64,000 bases of DNA from Sphaerolaimus hirsutus (taxonomy: Eukaryota; Nematoda; Chromadorea; Monhysterida; Sphaerolaimidae). This document shows positions 42,801-53,000 of the stretch, piece after piece. The DNA lies in assembly GCA_964036195.1 (NCBI GenBank), contig OZ038452.1, positions 18,408,704 to 18,472,703 on the forward strand, read 5' to 3'. Both the position numbers and the translations under genes were made by a program. Each line of letters begins with the position of its first letter. Positions within the stretch are counted from its first letter, which is position 1. Under the pieces are notes generated by a model that was given only the letters and a program-made list of their open reading frames with translations, had not been told where the DNA came from and ran no database searches.

Positions 42801-43668
42801 GACGTTGAAAAAGTCGCATTTTCCGGTCACTTTCTGGTCTCGCCCCGGGAGGGGGGGGGGGCTGCAGCCCCCCCCGCCCCCCCCCCTGGATACGGCCCTG
42901 GTCCCATTGTTTTTGAAACGTTTTGTGATGATATGCAAATGGACAAAAACTGTGTGAATTCATCCGGATTCGTGTGAATTTCATCCAAATGTCCTAAAAA
43001 TGCCCACATTTTTCCTAAATAAAAATGTTCGAACCACCCTTGGAGTTCTGCCTTGGCGGAACTCAAAAACGTTCGAACCGCCCTTGAAAATTTTGAGTGT
43101 GCGGTGCGCCATAGCGTACCGCGTTAAGTTGCGTTTAAGCCAACAATGTGGTGCCTTTTTGTATTGCCTTTTACCTACGAAAGACAGATATCTTTTCCTT
43201 GCAAATTTGTTTCATTGGCGCTGCGCACACTGCAAAGTGTAACGAGCGGGCCGGACGTTTTAATTTCCGCCCGGGTGGAATTGTTAAGTCGGTTCGGACA
43301 ATTTTATTTGTGACAAGACTGAAGAACTACTGTAATTTGGGTCGGTTCGGACGATTTTAAATTCCATCCCTTTTTTAATTCCACGGAAAAAATTGCCTGC
43401 GGAAAGCGGAAAGTTGACATCCTACTACAAACATAAAATCAACATCACAATCTATTGTATCTCGTTTAGCTTGGCACCGTGCCATAAACACGGATACTGG
43501 ATACTATGCAGGGCGCCGCCGCGCACACACAAAACAAAAAGGACGCTCAGACGGTCGCACCGAAAAAATGTTACTAACGCGCTGGGGGCCGCTTCTCGCA
43601 GAGCCAGAAGTTGAACCGGATTTGTTGCCTCCGCGGCGCCGCGGCAGCGATGTAATAATTTCAGCCAT
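33842..43668 (-). CDS. Three-exon protein of unknown function (gene X)
   Basis: Exons 43668-43579 (opens with ATG), 41848-41726 and 33991-33842 (TGA); both junctions are phase 0. Donors are gttagt and gtcagt; acceptors are gtgcag and tttccag. The joined frame gives about 120 residues. The N-terminus is MAEIITSLPRRRGGNKS followed by a Gly/Ser/Arg-rich stretch. The middle holds RTRVCEVAASSTEVHTFQSC. The C-terminus has SSDDIIDWAQLASTVAGSRD and FPINQWVQLPERMSVSKQ. The low-complexity basic start suggests a flexible tail; the C-terminal exon looks folded. No family is recognised. The second intron is 7.7 kb and contains three tandem arrays and a nested transposon. Extra exons there are possible, but I found none that keeps phase. 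The upstream region is locally CpG-rich. Confidence 0.6.
34571..35013. mobile_element. TA-flanked MITE with about 50-bp inverted ends
   Basis: gcaggattctctccgacctt with ggttttgtggttctctaca at the left and the complement at the right, flanked by TA on both sides. This fits a Tc1/mariner-type non-autonomous element. Confidence 0.75.
35040..35575. repeat. About 27-bp tandem array (ATGGCACCCCCTGGGGACCC)
   Basis: Roughly 20 units of aaatggcaccccctggggac with short cccccc-aa spacers. Because 27 is divisible by three, several frames stay open on both strands (KWHPLGTPQ on plus, GGAIFGGSP on minus). These are a by-product of the period, not genes. Confidence 0.85.
35576..36020. repeat. 30-bp tandem array (CATAAACTCAGCCCCTAATT)
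   Basis: About 15 units, each cataaactcagcccctaatt plus tggaaactcc. Again a multiple of three, so it translates as repeated INSAPNLETP on plus and GVSKLGAEF on minus. Confidence 0.85.
36030..37790. repeat. About 117-bp tandem array
   Basis: About 14 units, each holding ttatggtaatgtagtgtcaa, then aatcagtgcaatcagaaacc, then aatgcatcatttcacaaatt and gaaagtttttggcccc. Spacing between units varies from about 110 to 140 bp, with some partial units. The array follows directly on the 30-bp array. Confidence 0.85.
37406..39028. repeat. 811-bp tandem duplication
   Basis: 37406-38217 and 38217-39028 match at a constant offset of 811 bp. I see only a handful of single-base differences (such as gggcttcact against gggcctcact), so identity is about 99 percent by eye. 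Each copy ends in cactcacaaatatata. Confidence 0.9.
39754..40797. mobile_element. hAT with AAATAAAAT-word arms, CAGGGTTGG ends
   Basis: CAGGGTTGGCAAAAT to CCAACCCTG, with the 8-bp duplication GCCGTGAA at 39746-39753 and 40798-40805. The arms iterate aataaaataaaa. Copies lie at 48896-49169 and 59545-60383. Confidence 0.85.
39978..40762. mobile_element. AGGGTTAAAAC element with ATATCGATATCG words
   Basis: The innermost layer of the 39171-41545 nest. Left end agggttaaaacaatatatcg, right end atatcgtttgaaccct. Arms of cgaatatcgatatcgaa words account for several shadow open frames. Confidence 0.7.
41897..43108. repeat. GGCACACTCAAATTTTCA element interrupted by hAT
   Basis: ggcacactcaaattttcagt to gaaaattttgagtgtgcggt, with the hAT at 42465-42900 inside. 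It lies in the first intron of gene X. Confidence 0.7.
42465..42900. mobile_element. Non-autonomous hAT, CAGGGACGTATCCAGG ends
   Basis: CAGGGACGTATCCAGG to CTGGATACGGCCCTG, with the 8-bp duplication GTCCCATT at 42457-42464 and 42901-42908. It contains a GGCGCC-word patch and long G and C runs. Confidence 0.85.
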
Positions 43669-43695
43669 AATCACTGCACTGGGAAATGATAATAG

Positions 43696-44119
43696 ATGGT
43701 GTTAACGAAAATACGTACACTTGGCGGACTTAAAAGCACATTTTTCCGAGGGAATCTGACCAGTATACTATTTAGGAACAACGTATGTAACGTAACAAAT
43801 CTTGGCGGCGCACGAAGAGATCGGGCTTTTCGAATCCCGACATTATGTGAACTTGGCACCTGTCCAAAAGCCCGTATGGATATCCCGTTTGTATACTGCT
43901 TATATATTGTGTCAGCGGCCATATCCGGCGGCTTGCTCACATTCCGCGGACATAATCAGTGAGTCGGACGGTAATCTTGTGTCTTTTACTCTTGTTCGTA
44001 CAATATGTAATCGGATCCAAATACAAAATGAGACTTTATTGGAAAAATGCCAAGTTCACATAATGTCGGCGATCCAATTTGAAATTAACCCGCCTAATAG
44101 GACATCGGCTGTGTTCTAA
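43696..44119 (+). other. Low-repeat region with overlapping open frames
   Basis: Upstream of gene X on the opposite strand. The plus frame 43802-44119 (opens MAAHEEIGLFES) and a second frame with MDIPFVYCLYIVSAA are open. Neither has supporting splice sites or a known family. It could be a divergent first exon sharing a promoter with gene X, or chance. Confidence 0.2.
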
Positions 44120-44880
44120 CTCCTTCCATCACGAAAAAATTAATAAATCTGCACGTTTAAGGTGTGTTACCTATGAATGCAATTTCTGTGAGACATTTAT
44201 TATTTAAACGTTTGACATTTCAATACGGTCCCTCGTCCCCGTATGATGACTTGGCAGCTGTGCCAAAATTTCGCAATCCGCTATAAGTATGGATAAAATA
44301 GGCTAACACTAGCTATATAACCATGTATATACCATGTATTTCCTCGAAACCCCCCCCCCCTCGAAATATCTCCAGGTGTTTTCAGGCTGAAAAAAAAGAA
44401 ATCCCCCGTCTGGAATAAGGTATATGGGGAATTCCGTTCCAAAAGTTCACAAGCGCCAAATCCAGAAAAATCGAGTTAGCTGTGGATTCGACATCCACGT
44501 ATAATTCTGCCCATTTTGGTAAAAAAATCAGTGTTATAGTCCATTTCGTTCCCGAGATACAGTGGTACCGTTTTTCAAAAAAATCACAATTTTCATATCG
44601 AAAGTGCACATATCCATCTCAGATCCCCTATGAAAAACAGGACTTTCATTTCGTAAGTGCACATATCCTTGCGGACCACCGGAGTTTCATTTCATAAGTG
44701 CACATATCCAAAAAATAGTTCCATTTCCAAAAGTGCACGCGTGCTCCGGATCGCTCGCGAAGAGCCGGCCGGATTTCCCCTACAACAAGTACTGACTTTT
44801 AAATCTTTTATGAAGAAGATTTACTTTTTTGTGAGGAAAAAAATTATTATTTTTTGCTGGAAAAACATCACTTACTTCAT
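44120..44880. other. Intergenic DNA with aagtgcacatatcc repeats
   Basis: gtgcacatatcc recurs several times between 44590 and 44740. A CCGTATT fragment lies at 44328-44420. Nothing else is identified. Confidence 0.4.
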
Positions 44881-45365
44881 TAGTGATGTGAAAGCGCCAT
44901 GGCGCTGGCGCCTGGCGCTAGCGCCAAAGCCAAAAGCGCCATGGCGCTTTTGGCGCTTGGCGCTAAAATGCTGTGGCGCCATTGGCCCTACACACACTAG
45001 TTTTCACCGTGACTTGTGTGAAAACTGAAATGGCGACATGGCGACATTCAGCCTACTCTTATCGTATGCTATATGTGTTTTAGTTTTCAAATTTTGAAAC
45101 TTTAACCTTTATTTATTTAAATTCAAATTTAATTAAAATGATATCATTCAACCGTGTTCATTAATTTGCATTTGAAAAAATTTCAGTTTTCACACGAAGT
45201 CACGGTGAAAACTAGTGTGTGTCGGCACAATGGCGCTTGGCGCCGTGTTTCTGAAAAGCGCCATGGCGCTTTTGGCACTTGGCGCTACTTTCCAATGGCG
45301 CCATTGGCGCTTGGCGCTACCATTTTTTAAAGTGCCAAAAAAGCGCCAGAGAGTGATAATTGCGC
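44881..45365. repeat. GGCGCC-word element split by a foldback
   Basis: agtgatgtgaaagcgccatg at the left and dense ggcgcttggcgcc words on both sides. A CACACTAGTTTTCACCGTGA foldback is inserted at 44989-45224, with about 40-bp arms. Confidence 0.65.
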
Positions 45366-45431
45366 CGCGGTGTTCATGTGCCTTATTTCCTATTTTCAGC
45401 AATTTTTGGCCATGTATGTACTTATTTTACT

Positions 45432-45878
45432 TACCGTATTACCTCGAATTATCCCCCCCTCGAATTAACCCCCCCCCCCCTCGAAATACCCCCCCTAAAT
45501 TTCGGCTGAGGAAAAAATACCCCCCCCCTCGAAATACCCCCCCCTAAGATTGAGTGTAACGTGAACATACATGACAAATACCAGTTTGTGATCTGTACAA
45601 TGCAGAACACACGTTAAAACTGATAATTAGGTGACGTTAGGGAAGGGTTTTTGTGTATATACAGTAATATATGCCTATAAACACATATAAATCTATGTTT
45701 TTGTTCAATTTTTCTACGTCTGCGTATGGGGAATTTCCGAAAATTTCTGGCGGAATAATAGACCCCCCCTCGAATAAACCCCCCCCCCCCGAATAAACCC
45801 CTACCCTCGAATTATCCCCCCTCAAATTTTGCTGGCGAAATAAAAAAAACCCTGGGGGTATTTCGAGGTAATACGGTA
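45432..45878. repeat. Intact CCGTATT-family MITE
   Basis: TA-CCGTATTACCTCGAATTAT to GTATTTCGAGGTAATACGG-TA, with the same core as 3403-3802 (acgttaaaactgat, cgtctgcgtatggggaattt). Confidence 0.75.
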
Positions 45879-46169
45879 TTAGGTATTTTACTCAGATATG
45901 TAATTTTTACCATGTTATCTCACAGTTTGCACTTTAAATCTTGAAATATCCAATAGATTGAAACTCTGCAACCCCCAACCCCAGACAATCTTTCAGCTTC
46001 TATCACTTCAGAGAGGCAATTTATCTGTTTGAACCAGTCTTAGTTACCCTTGTGTGTTGAGCAAGAAAACATTGATTTCCATTATTTGACCATTTTTGTG
46101 TTTTGCGAGGCAATACAAGTTATTGAAAGTGAAGAAAACAGTACTTTGTCTCACCTGTATCATTAAAGG

Positions 46170-46378
46170 CAATATCATTTTGGCGCTAGCGCCATTGGCG
46201 GTTGGCGCCATGGCTCCCTGGCGCCGTTGGCGCTTGGCGCCAAGGTCCAGAAAAGCGCCATGGCGCTTTTGGCGCTTGGCGCCATTTTGCTGTGGCGCCA
46301 TTGGCGCTTGGCGCTAGTTCCGGAAAAGCGCCGTGGCGCTTTTGGCGCTTGGCGCCAAAAGTCTGGCGCTTTTTACAT
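46170..46378. repeat. GGCGCC-word hairpin element
   Basis: Tandem ggcgcttggcgcc and agcgccatggcgctttt words with a typical right end tggcgctttttacatcacta. The sequence is almost entirely overlapping self-complementary hexamers. Confidence 0.65.
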
Positions 46379-46689
46379 CACTATACTTCATGTCTTGAGT
46401 ATGCATGTAAACTTTTTTATGTTTTGTTTCAGGGTGGTGAGTAAAACAAGTCTTTTACATAATATATATAGTCAATTTTTTCACTATTTTTAACAACCTT
46501 ACATATGCTGACGGATGGAGAGCTCTTTTGTGATAAAAGGTTCCACCCCAGCCAAAGTGAATAATCTGACTCTATTGTGTGCTCTTATCTTATCAGTCAA
46601 CAATTTGAGACAAGAACACAACATGTGCACACCATATGTCTCTATAAGGCACAAAATGGACAGCTATGTTTACCAGCAGCTACAAATTT

Positions 46690-46910
46690 AACCAGGGGTC
46701 TTGAATAGGGGGGGGGGTTGGGGCGGGGGTTACCCCCCAAACGGCCCAGCTATCTATCTATCCCGTAGGCCGCTCACCTATCTATCTATCCCGGAGGCAA
46801 AATTTTGGGCTACTACCCCCTAAAGGCCTAAACCCCCCCCCTCAAATCGCCCAGCTATCTACCTATCTGGAGCGATTTTTCAGAAACTACACCCCATTTT
46901 TCACCCTTCC
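46690..46910. repeat. CAGGGGTCTT-family fragment
   Basis: ccaggggtcttgaatagggg, ctatctatctatcccg words and a C-rich patch as in 29076-29582; right end lost. From 46911 to 47670 I see nothing I can name beyond short repeats. Confidence 0.5.
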
Positions 46911-47671
46911 AATTAATTTCTCGTCACATAGTGGGCAGACTACAGAATAACATCATAAGAGTGCAAGCGTGGTTCCCGCTGGAAGCGTGCCAACGAATTT
47001 TACGCATGCGAATTTCCGATTGTTTTATTAAAAAAATATCTATTTTTAAGTGTTTTTGCAGGGGTGAAGAAATATAAATTAGAAAATTCCGAAGAATTCC
47101 GAATGTTTTAGAATTTTAGAATTTTTTTGCCATCGTTAGTGATGTATGCCCATGTAAAGTAACAAAATCGGTTATCACATGGCAAAAGTAATGTGATGGG
47201 ATCGGGATGTTCGAATACCCCCCCCCCACGGACCGAGCTCTGATTGGAACGAAACGACGCTTGATGGTATTTTTTACACCTACATATTTATACGTTTGAG
47301 TATCACAGTATTTTCCCTTTCATACGGTATACTATATTAGGGATATATTGAACTATAAATATACTCAAATCATTGTCGGATTTCGGCCACTTAGCAGTTT
47401 CAAAACACCTCAAAAAAAGACAATGGATGTTCAATACACAATATTACTGGGCGTGGACACAGTCTTAAATTCTGGCACGGGCATTATTCATATTAGAATT
47501 TTTCAAGTATGACTACCTAGTGCCGATTAGGTGGGGCTTATTATGTAGTATAATCCCAGGACTTTGGCGTCAGTCAGTGGCGCTTTTCTGAAGCCAAGCG
47601 CCGATGGTGCCGGAAGATTTTGTTCCTGCCACCGTATATAGGTAAATATAAATAGCGTCAAGCGCCAATGT

Positions 47672-47871
47672 GGCCACACAAGCTAGTTTTCAATGTTCCT
47701 TTTTGAAAACTCGTAAATCGGCATTGAACGCTTTCAGTCTTCTTGAATGAGTCGTTTTTACTCTTCGTCAACTGTAGATGACGGGCACATCATTCTAGAA
47801 AACTCAAATACATTCAATGCAGATCTACAAGTTTTCAAAATTTTGGTTGAAAAGTAGCTTGTGTGGCCACA
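47672..47871. mobile_element. Foldback, GGCCACACAAGCTAGTTTTC ends
   Basis: ggccacacaagctagttttc and its near complement bound a 200-bp element with aaaactcgtaaatcggcatt in the left arm. It is architecturally the same as 7139-7329. Confidence 0.7.
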
Positions 47872-47952
47872 ATTGCGCCAAGTCAAAATAGCGCCATTGC
47901 GAAATACCCTCAGGTATCTGGTCAAAAAACTCTGCATCTGGTCAAAATACAC

Positions 47953-48226
47953 TTAGTATTTCTCCGTGTAAAGCACCCGGGTGTTATACAAAATTGAGGT
48001 GTTTTTCAGCAACCTTTTTTGAAACCTTGTATAACACCCAGGTGTTAAGTCAACGGGGATGTGGTACATATCTAGTGTAAAAAGGCCAGTGTGCTTTCAT
48101 TTTGTAGGAATGTCACTACATATTCAGGTTCATTTTTACGGATTTTTTTTGCAACTTAGCATATAAAGCTGTGTAACACCCCGGTGTTGTGCACGGGGGG
48201 TCCTTTATACACTGAGAAATACGGTA
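47953..48226. repeat. TTTCTCCGTGTAA-ended MITE
   Basis: gtatttctccgtgtaaag at the left and actgagaaatacgg-TA at the right, with cacc-ggtgttatacaa words in both arms. A larger interrupted copy is at 59002-61805. Confidence 0.65.
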
Positions 48227-48649
48227 GGCATCTGGTCAAAATACTCTTAGTTAAAATGGTAACAAGGTTAAGATTTGCCGGGCGTTTTATGTGCAGTCAA
48301 GTGACCAATAAGTCAGTCGGGTCAATTGAGTTTGGCCTCTGGTCTTCAATGGATACAATAGGTTTCTGCAGTTAGACAATTGTATCCACAAAAAAATGCT
48401 CATAATAATTTGTTTTTGCATATTTGATTGACCAGAGGTTTAGGTGTCTGTTTCAAAGTTTTTTTAAATACTAAATATCTGATTGCCACAGCAACTGGCT
48501 ACAGTAATTACAGCTGACACGTTCTGTTTTGCACCAACTAAATTTACATACCGTAGTAGTTGAATGAACTTGTTGAAGTAAGTTCAATCAACTACTACAA
48601 TATTGAATGAAGGTAGAGTATAAAATTGTGACAATTTGAACAGATTGCT

Positions 48650-48925
48650 TGATCTTTCAGTGTTTTGAAGTACTTCACTTCATTTCATTCGAAACACCAC
48701 AATCGGCGATACAACGTCGTGGGCGAAAATTACTTAACGACTTCTTGTTTGTCAGAAAAAGTCACTTCTCAAGTTTTCCTGTCCGAAAAAGGTGTTCGCG
48801 TTTTGAAAATAAAAGACTTAAAAAAATTTAAGCACGTTTCTCCAGAGTTTGCCGTCATTAGAAAAATACTATTGAATCTTTGGTTAGGTTGTGAGCAGGG
48901 TTGGCAAAATCTCAGAAAAAAATAA
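48650..48925 (+). CDS. Possible terminal exon of unknown gene
   Basis: After a ttgatctttcag acceptor ending 48659 the plus strand stays open to 48925. It includes NYLTTSCLSEKVTSQVFL and DLKKFKHVSPEFAVIRKILL. A hAT element begins at 48896 within the frame. Without it the frame would end Leu-Gly-Cys-Glu-Asn-stop within nine bases. No homology is recognised. The AT-rich codon use is unlike the better genes here, so it may be chance. Confidence 0.25.
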
Positions 48926-49169
48926 AAATAAAATAAAAATAAAATCGAAAATTGAAGAATGAAATAAAATAAATAAAACATAAATAGAATAAAACATAAA
49001 ATACAATTTTTATACAATTTTACTACAGTTCTAGTAAAATGAATTTTACAAAAACCTACAAAAAAAAGTAAAATTAAAATAAAATGGAAAATAAAAGAAT
49101 AAAATAAAAAAAAGGAAAATTAAAGAATAAAATAGTAATACAAAATGAATTTTTACAAAACCAACCCTG
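48896..49169. mobile_element. Small hAT, CAGGGTTGGCAAAAT ends
   Basis: CAGGGTTGGCAAAAT to CCAACCCTG, with the 8-bp duplication GTTGTGAG at 48888-48895 and 49170-49177. The arms are aataaaataaaa words. Confidence 0.85.
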
Positions 49170-49403
49170 GTTGTGAGAACTGAATTTTATTGAGGAAGGT
49201 CCACATTTCCTGTTCTTGTGGTAGTAAACAAACTAGATTTGCAACGCAGAACTGTTTATTAGTGGAGTGTCTTCCTTCTCGGTTTGCTACTTATCAACAA
49301 TGCGTGTGCCATGTCTATCAACCATTATACTTCTTGAAGTCCTAGAAGTTATAATTCATAGATCGAAAGGTTTGTTCCAAGCAAATTCAGTAGAGTGAAG
49401 TAT

Positions 49404-49820
49404 TACCGTATTACCTCGAAATACCCCATGGGGGTTTATTTTTTCGCCAGCAAAATTTGAAGAGGGTTAATTCGAGGGGGGGTTTATTCGAGGGGGGTTT
49501 TATTATTTCATCAGAAATTTTCGTGAAATTCATAGTAAAGAATACGCTTTTTCATACACAAAAACGGTAATAAACGTGAGAAAATAGGTTATATCTGGGC
49601 TATAGATGTACATCTGTACACAAATGAGCGTATAAGTGTAACTGCAATGCAAATTAGTAGTAATAAATACATCATGTACATTGCATACATGATGTCCATC
49701 ATTCAGGAGGGGGGTATTTTGAGGGGGGGGGGGTTATTATTTCCCCAGCCCATTTTGATGGGAGGTTAATTCGAGGGGGGGGGTTAATTCAAGGGGGCGA
49801 TAATTCGAGGTAATACGGTA
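49404..49820. repeat. Intact CCGTATT-family MITE
   Basis: TA-CCGTATTACCTCGAAATAC to TTCGAGGTAATACGG-TA. Arms carry G runs with ggttaattcgag words and the core has tacatgatgtcca. It is 200 bp upstream of the first lectin exon. Confidence 0.75.
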
Positions 49821-50020
49821 TATCAATCCGAACTGCTATGTCAACTTTCCCAAGTGGAAATTTTTCCCTTTCCATTTTCACGTGAGTGACATTTTTCTAT
49901 TTCCCTTTCCGTTTTCCGGCAGTTGAATTTTTATCGTTTTTCTTGAATTATTTTTTGTCACCATAATCCACAGTTCAATTCAATTTGGATTCAATCAGAT
50001 TCAGTCTCTTCAATTTTCAG

Positions 50021-53000
50021 CTGGAGAAATAAATGTGGCATCAAAGATTGCGTGGTCTGGCAAGACTGCATGCCTCTTGTGGACGCCTAGGATGACTTGG
50101 AAAGTTGCCAGGGATGAATGTACTATAACACATGCCATGACTCTTGCATCCATCCATAGCAGAGAAGACAATACCGCGCTGAGAGGTGCTATTCCTATCC
50201 TTTATTACGCTTTCCTAGCCGAAATACCCAGGTACTAAACGCGGCATAGGTATAATACATGTTTTTTCCACATGGCCCAGATGGAGTGATGTAAAAGCGC
50301 CATGGCGCTGGCGCCTGGCGCTAGCGCCAGAGCAAAATACCCTGTAGTGTCAAATGTCATGCAAAGTGTAAAAGACCCTGTAAAATGTCATGTGTCAGGC
50401 AAAAAAAAAAAATCGCGAAAAAATAAAAATGAAAAGAACGATACGGGACTTGGCAGCAGGCCAAAATTTCGTAATCGTTCTATAAATGGGTTTAAAATAG
50501 CTAAAATGTACTAAAAATACGACATAGACGAAATGTAGATTTCGACACCAATTTCAATTTTGAAATTTTGGCCAGCTGCCAAGTCCCGTATTGTTCTTTT
50601 AATTTTTATGCGACTTTTATTTTTGTGCATGGCACATGACATTTTACAGGGTCTTTCACATGACGTTTTTACATTTTTTACATTTTTGGCATTTTTTCAC
50701 ATTTTTTACACTTTTACATGACGTACACCCTGTTTTACGCTTTGTAAAACTACAAAAGAATCTGAAAGAGAATGTGTACCAAAAAATAAGTGGGTGTGTG
50801 CAGTGCAGTTACGCATTGAAAATAGCGGCACAAGTACAAAATGGTACACAATGTTACATAATTGTCGAAATATTCGCTAGCAAATATAGGTAATTCAGTA
50901 ATCGTAATACTATTTTACCTTAACTGAATTAACAATTTTATTTTTCAACGTCGGCATTATATTTTTGACGAATACGCTTCACTTTACGGACAAATTATTC
51001 CTTTAAAAAACCCAAAGTTAATGGCAAAACTTTTCAGCCAGCATGTGCGAGACCGGCAACTTCGGGTGCACGACGCTCGCTTGGTTCGGGTTACACCACG
51101 AAAATTTTACTCACGACAACCCCTTGATTTGGGTAGATGGGACTCCCTTTGACTTTGACGGCTTTGATGCTACCGTCAACGGTGAGTTGTATATACCGTA
51201 TTACCTCGAAATACCCCCATCGGGGTTTATTATTTCGCCAGCAAAATTTGAGGGGGAGGGGGGGTTAATTCGAGGGGTGGCTTATTCGAGGGGAAATGGG
51301 GTTATTATTTCGTCAGAAATTTTCGTAAGGATTGTTATAAATCATAGGCATTTGCGTACCCAAAACAGGTAATAAATAGGTCCAAACAGGGTTTATTTGG
51401 ACATAAAAACGTAGATAGATACACAAACTAGTCTATGTGAAGCCAGTGTTGTTAAAATACAGGTATTTTTGGAAAACGTAAACGTAAACGTAAATACCTT
51501 TTCCAAATTAAAAGTATAGATACTAATACGTAAAGTATTTTCAAAATACCAAGGAATACATAAAAAACGTAAATGTAAGAATTTTTATATGCGTACTAAG
51601 CGTAATTTTTAAGCGTCCACTGCCCTAGCAACATCATGGTTTGTTAGCGAAACCATCTGTTGCTTTTTTGGTTTCCATCGGCACCACTTTCTCTTATAAT
51701 CGTGCAGCCAAATCCAACTTTGCTGGTGATTCTGGGGGAGTCCCAAACCCTGTAAAATTCCCTGTAAAATATCAAATGGCATGTAAAGTGTCAAAAGTCA
51801 TGTAAATTGCCCTGAAAAATGGAAAATGTTTGCCATTTTGTAGAACATTTTACATGACTTTAGACACCTTGCATGACATTTGACATTTTACAGGACATTT
51901 TACACGGTCTGGTATTGGCACCACTCCACTTCCACTCGGGAACTTCCACTCACCCTGCCCATTTCAAAAAGTGTGTCATTCATACATTGAACGTACATTA
52001 CGTACTCTAAACATTTTACGTTATTGCAACAATGTAAAAATTTTGTTTGCTGCGCATGGTGTGGCCATTTTAAACATGTGAACGTGTCACCGATGGGAAT
52101 TTTTTACGTTTTTCCCATTACCCAGGTATTTCTGTCAGGAATAGGTAACAATACGTAATGGTACCGTATTACCTCCAATATAAGGCATCCCTCTAATATA
52201 AGGTACCCTCTAATATAAGGTATAACTTTTGGCTATTTTGAACGCGACGAAATAAATATAAGGTACCCTCTAATATAAGGCATACCTCTAATAAGGCACA
52301 GCTGGCTGCGTGCCAAAACGCGCAAAATCATAACAATGGTCGCTAAACATGGCGGAAAATGATGAAAATTGTGCCGAAAGCACTGCGATAACTCTTCGTC
52401 GACTTCTGCCATTTTTTAGTGATACTGTTCCACCTACTTCGTACATTCCAATTTGAAAAAATGAATTGTATCGTTGTTCACTGTTGGTAAAATTTCTTTA
52501 GAATTTGGTGAACATAATTGAAGGTACCCTCTAATATAAGGTACCCTCTAATATAAGGCATAACTTTTTGCTCGAAAAATCTGACGAAAACAATATAAGG
52601 TATACCTTATATTTATCAGAGGTAATACGGTATTTTCCAAATACGTAAACGTAAACGTAAATATAAATACCAAAATACTTTGGGTAAACGTAAATACATT
52701 TTTGCAACACTGTGTGTAGCTCCAATGCCAATTAGCGGTAACAAAAAACATCATGTACATTGCTTACATGATGTTTAAAAATAGAGAAAAATAGCCAAAA
52801 TTGGTCTATAAAATCATATATTACCAAAACTCTGAAAATAGGCAAAATCTCAGAGAATTAATTATATTTTCCAAATTACATGAGAGCTATAATTATATTT
52901 TATTTTGAAAGAGATTTTCTGAGATTATATTTTATTATATTTTCTAAAAATCTGCCATTTTTTGGAACGCTAGGTGTGAATCACTGGAGTATATTTGGTT

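Larger units (their letters stand above)
51193..52790. repeat. CCGTATT MITE split by a large hAT
   Basis: The left arm is at 51193-51443 (accgtattacctcgaaatac) and the remainder at 52721-52790 (catcatgtacattgcttaca). The right terminus is missing. It lies in the second lectin intron. Confidence 0.6.
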
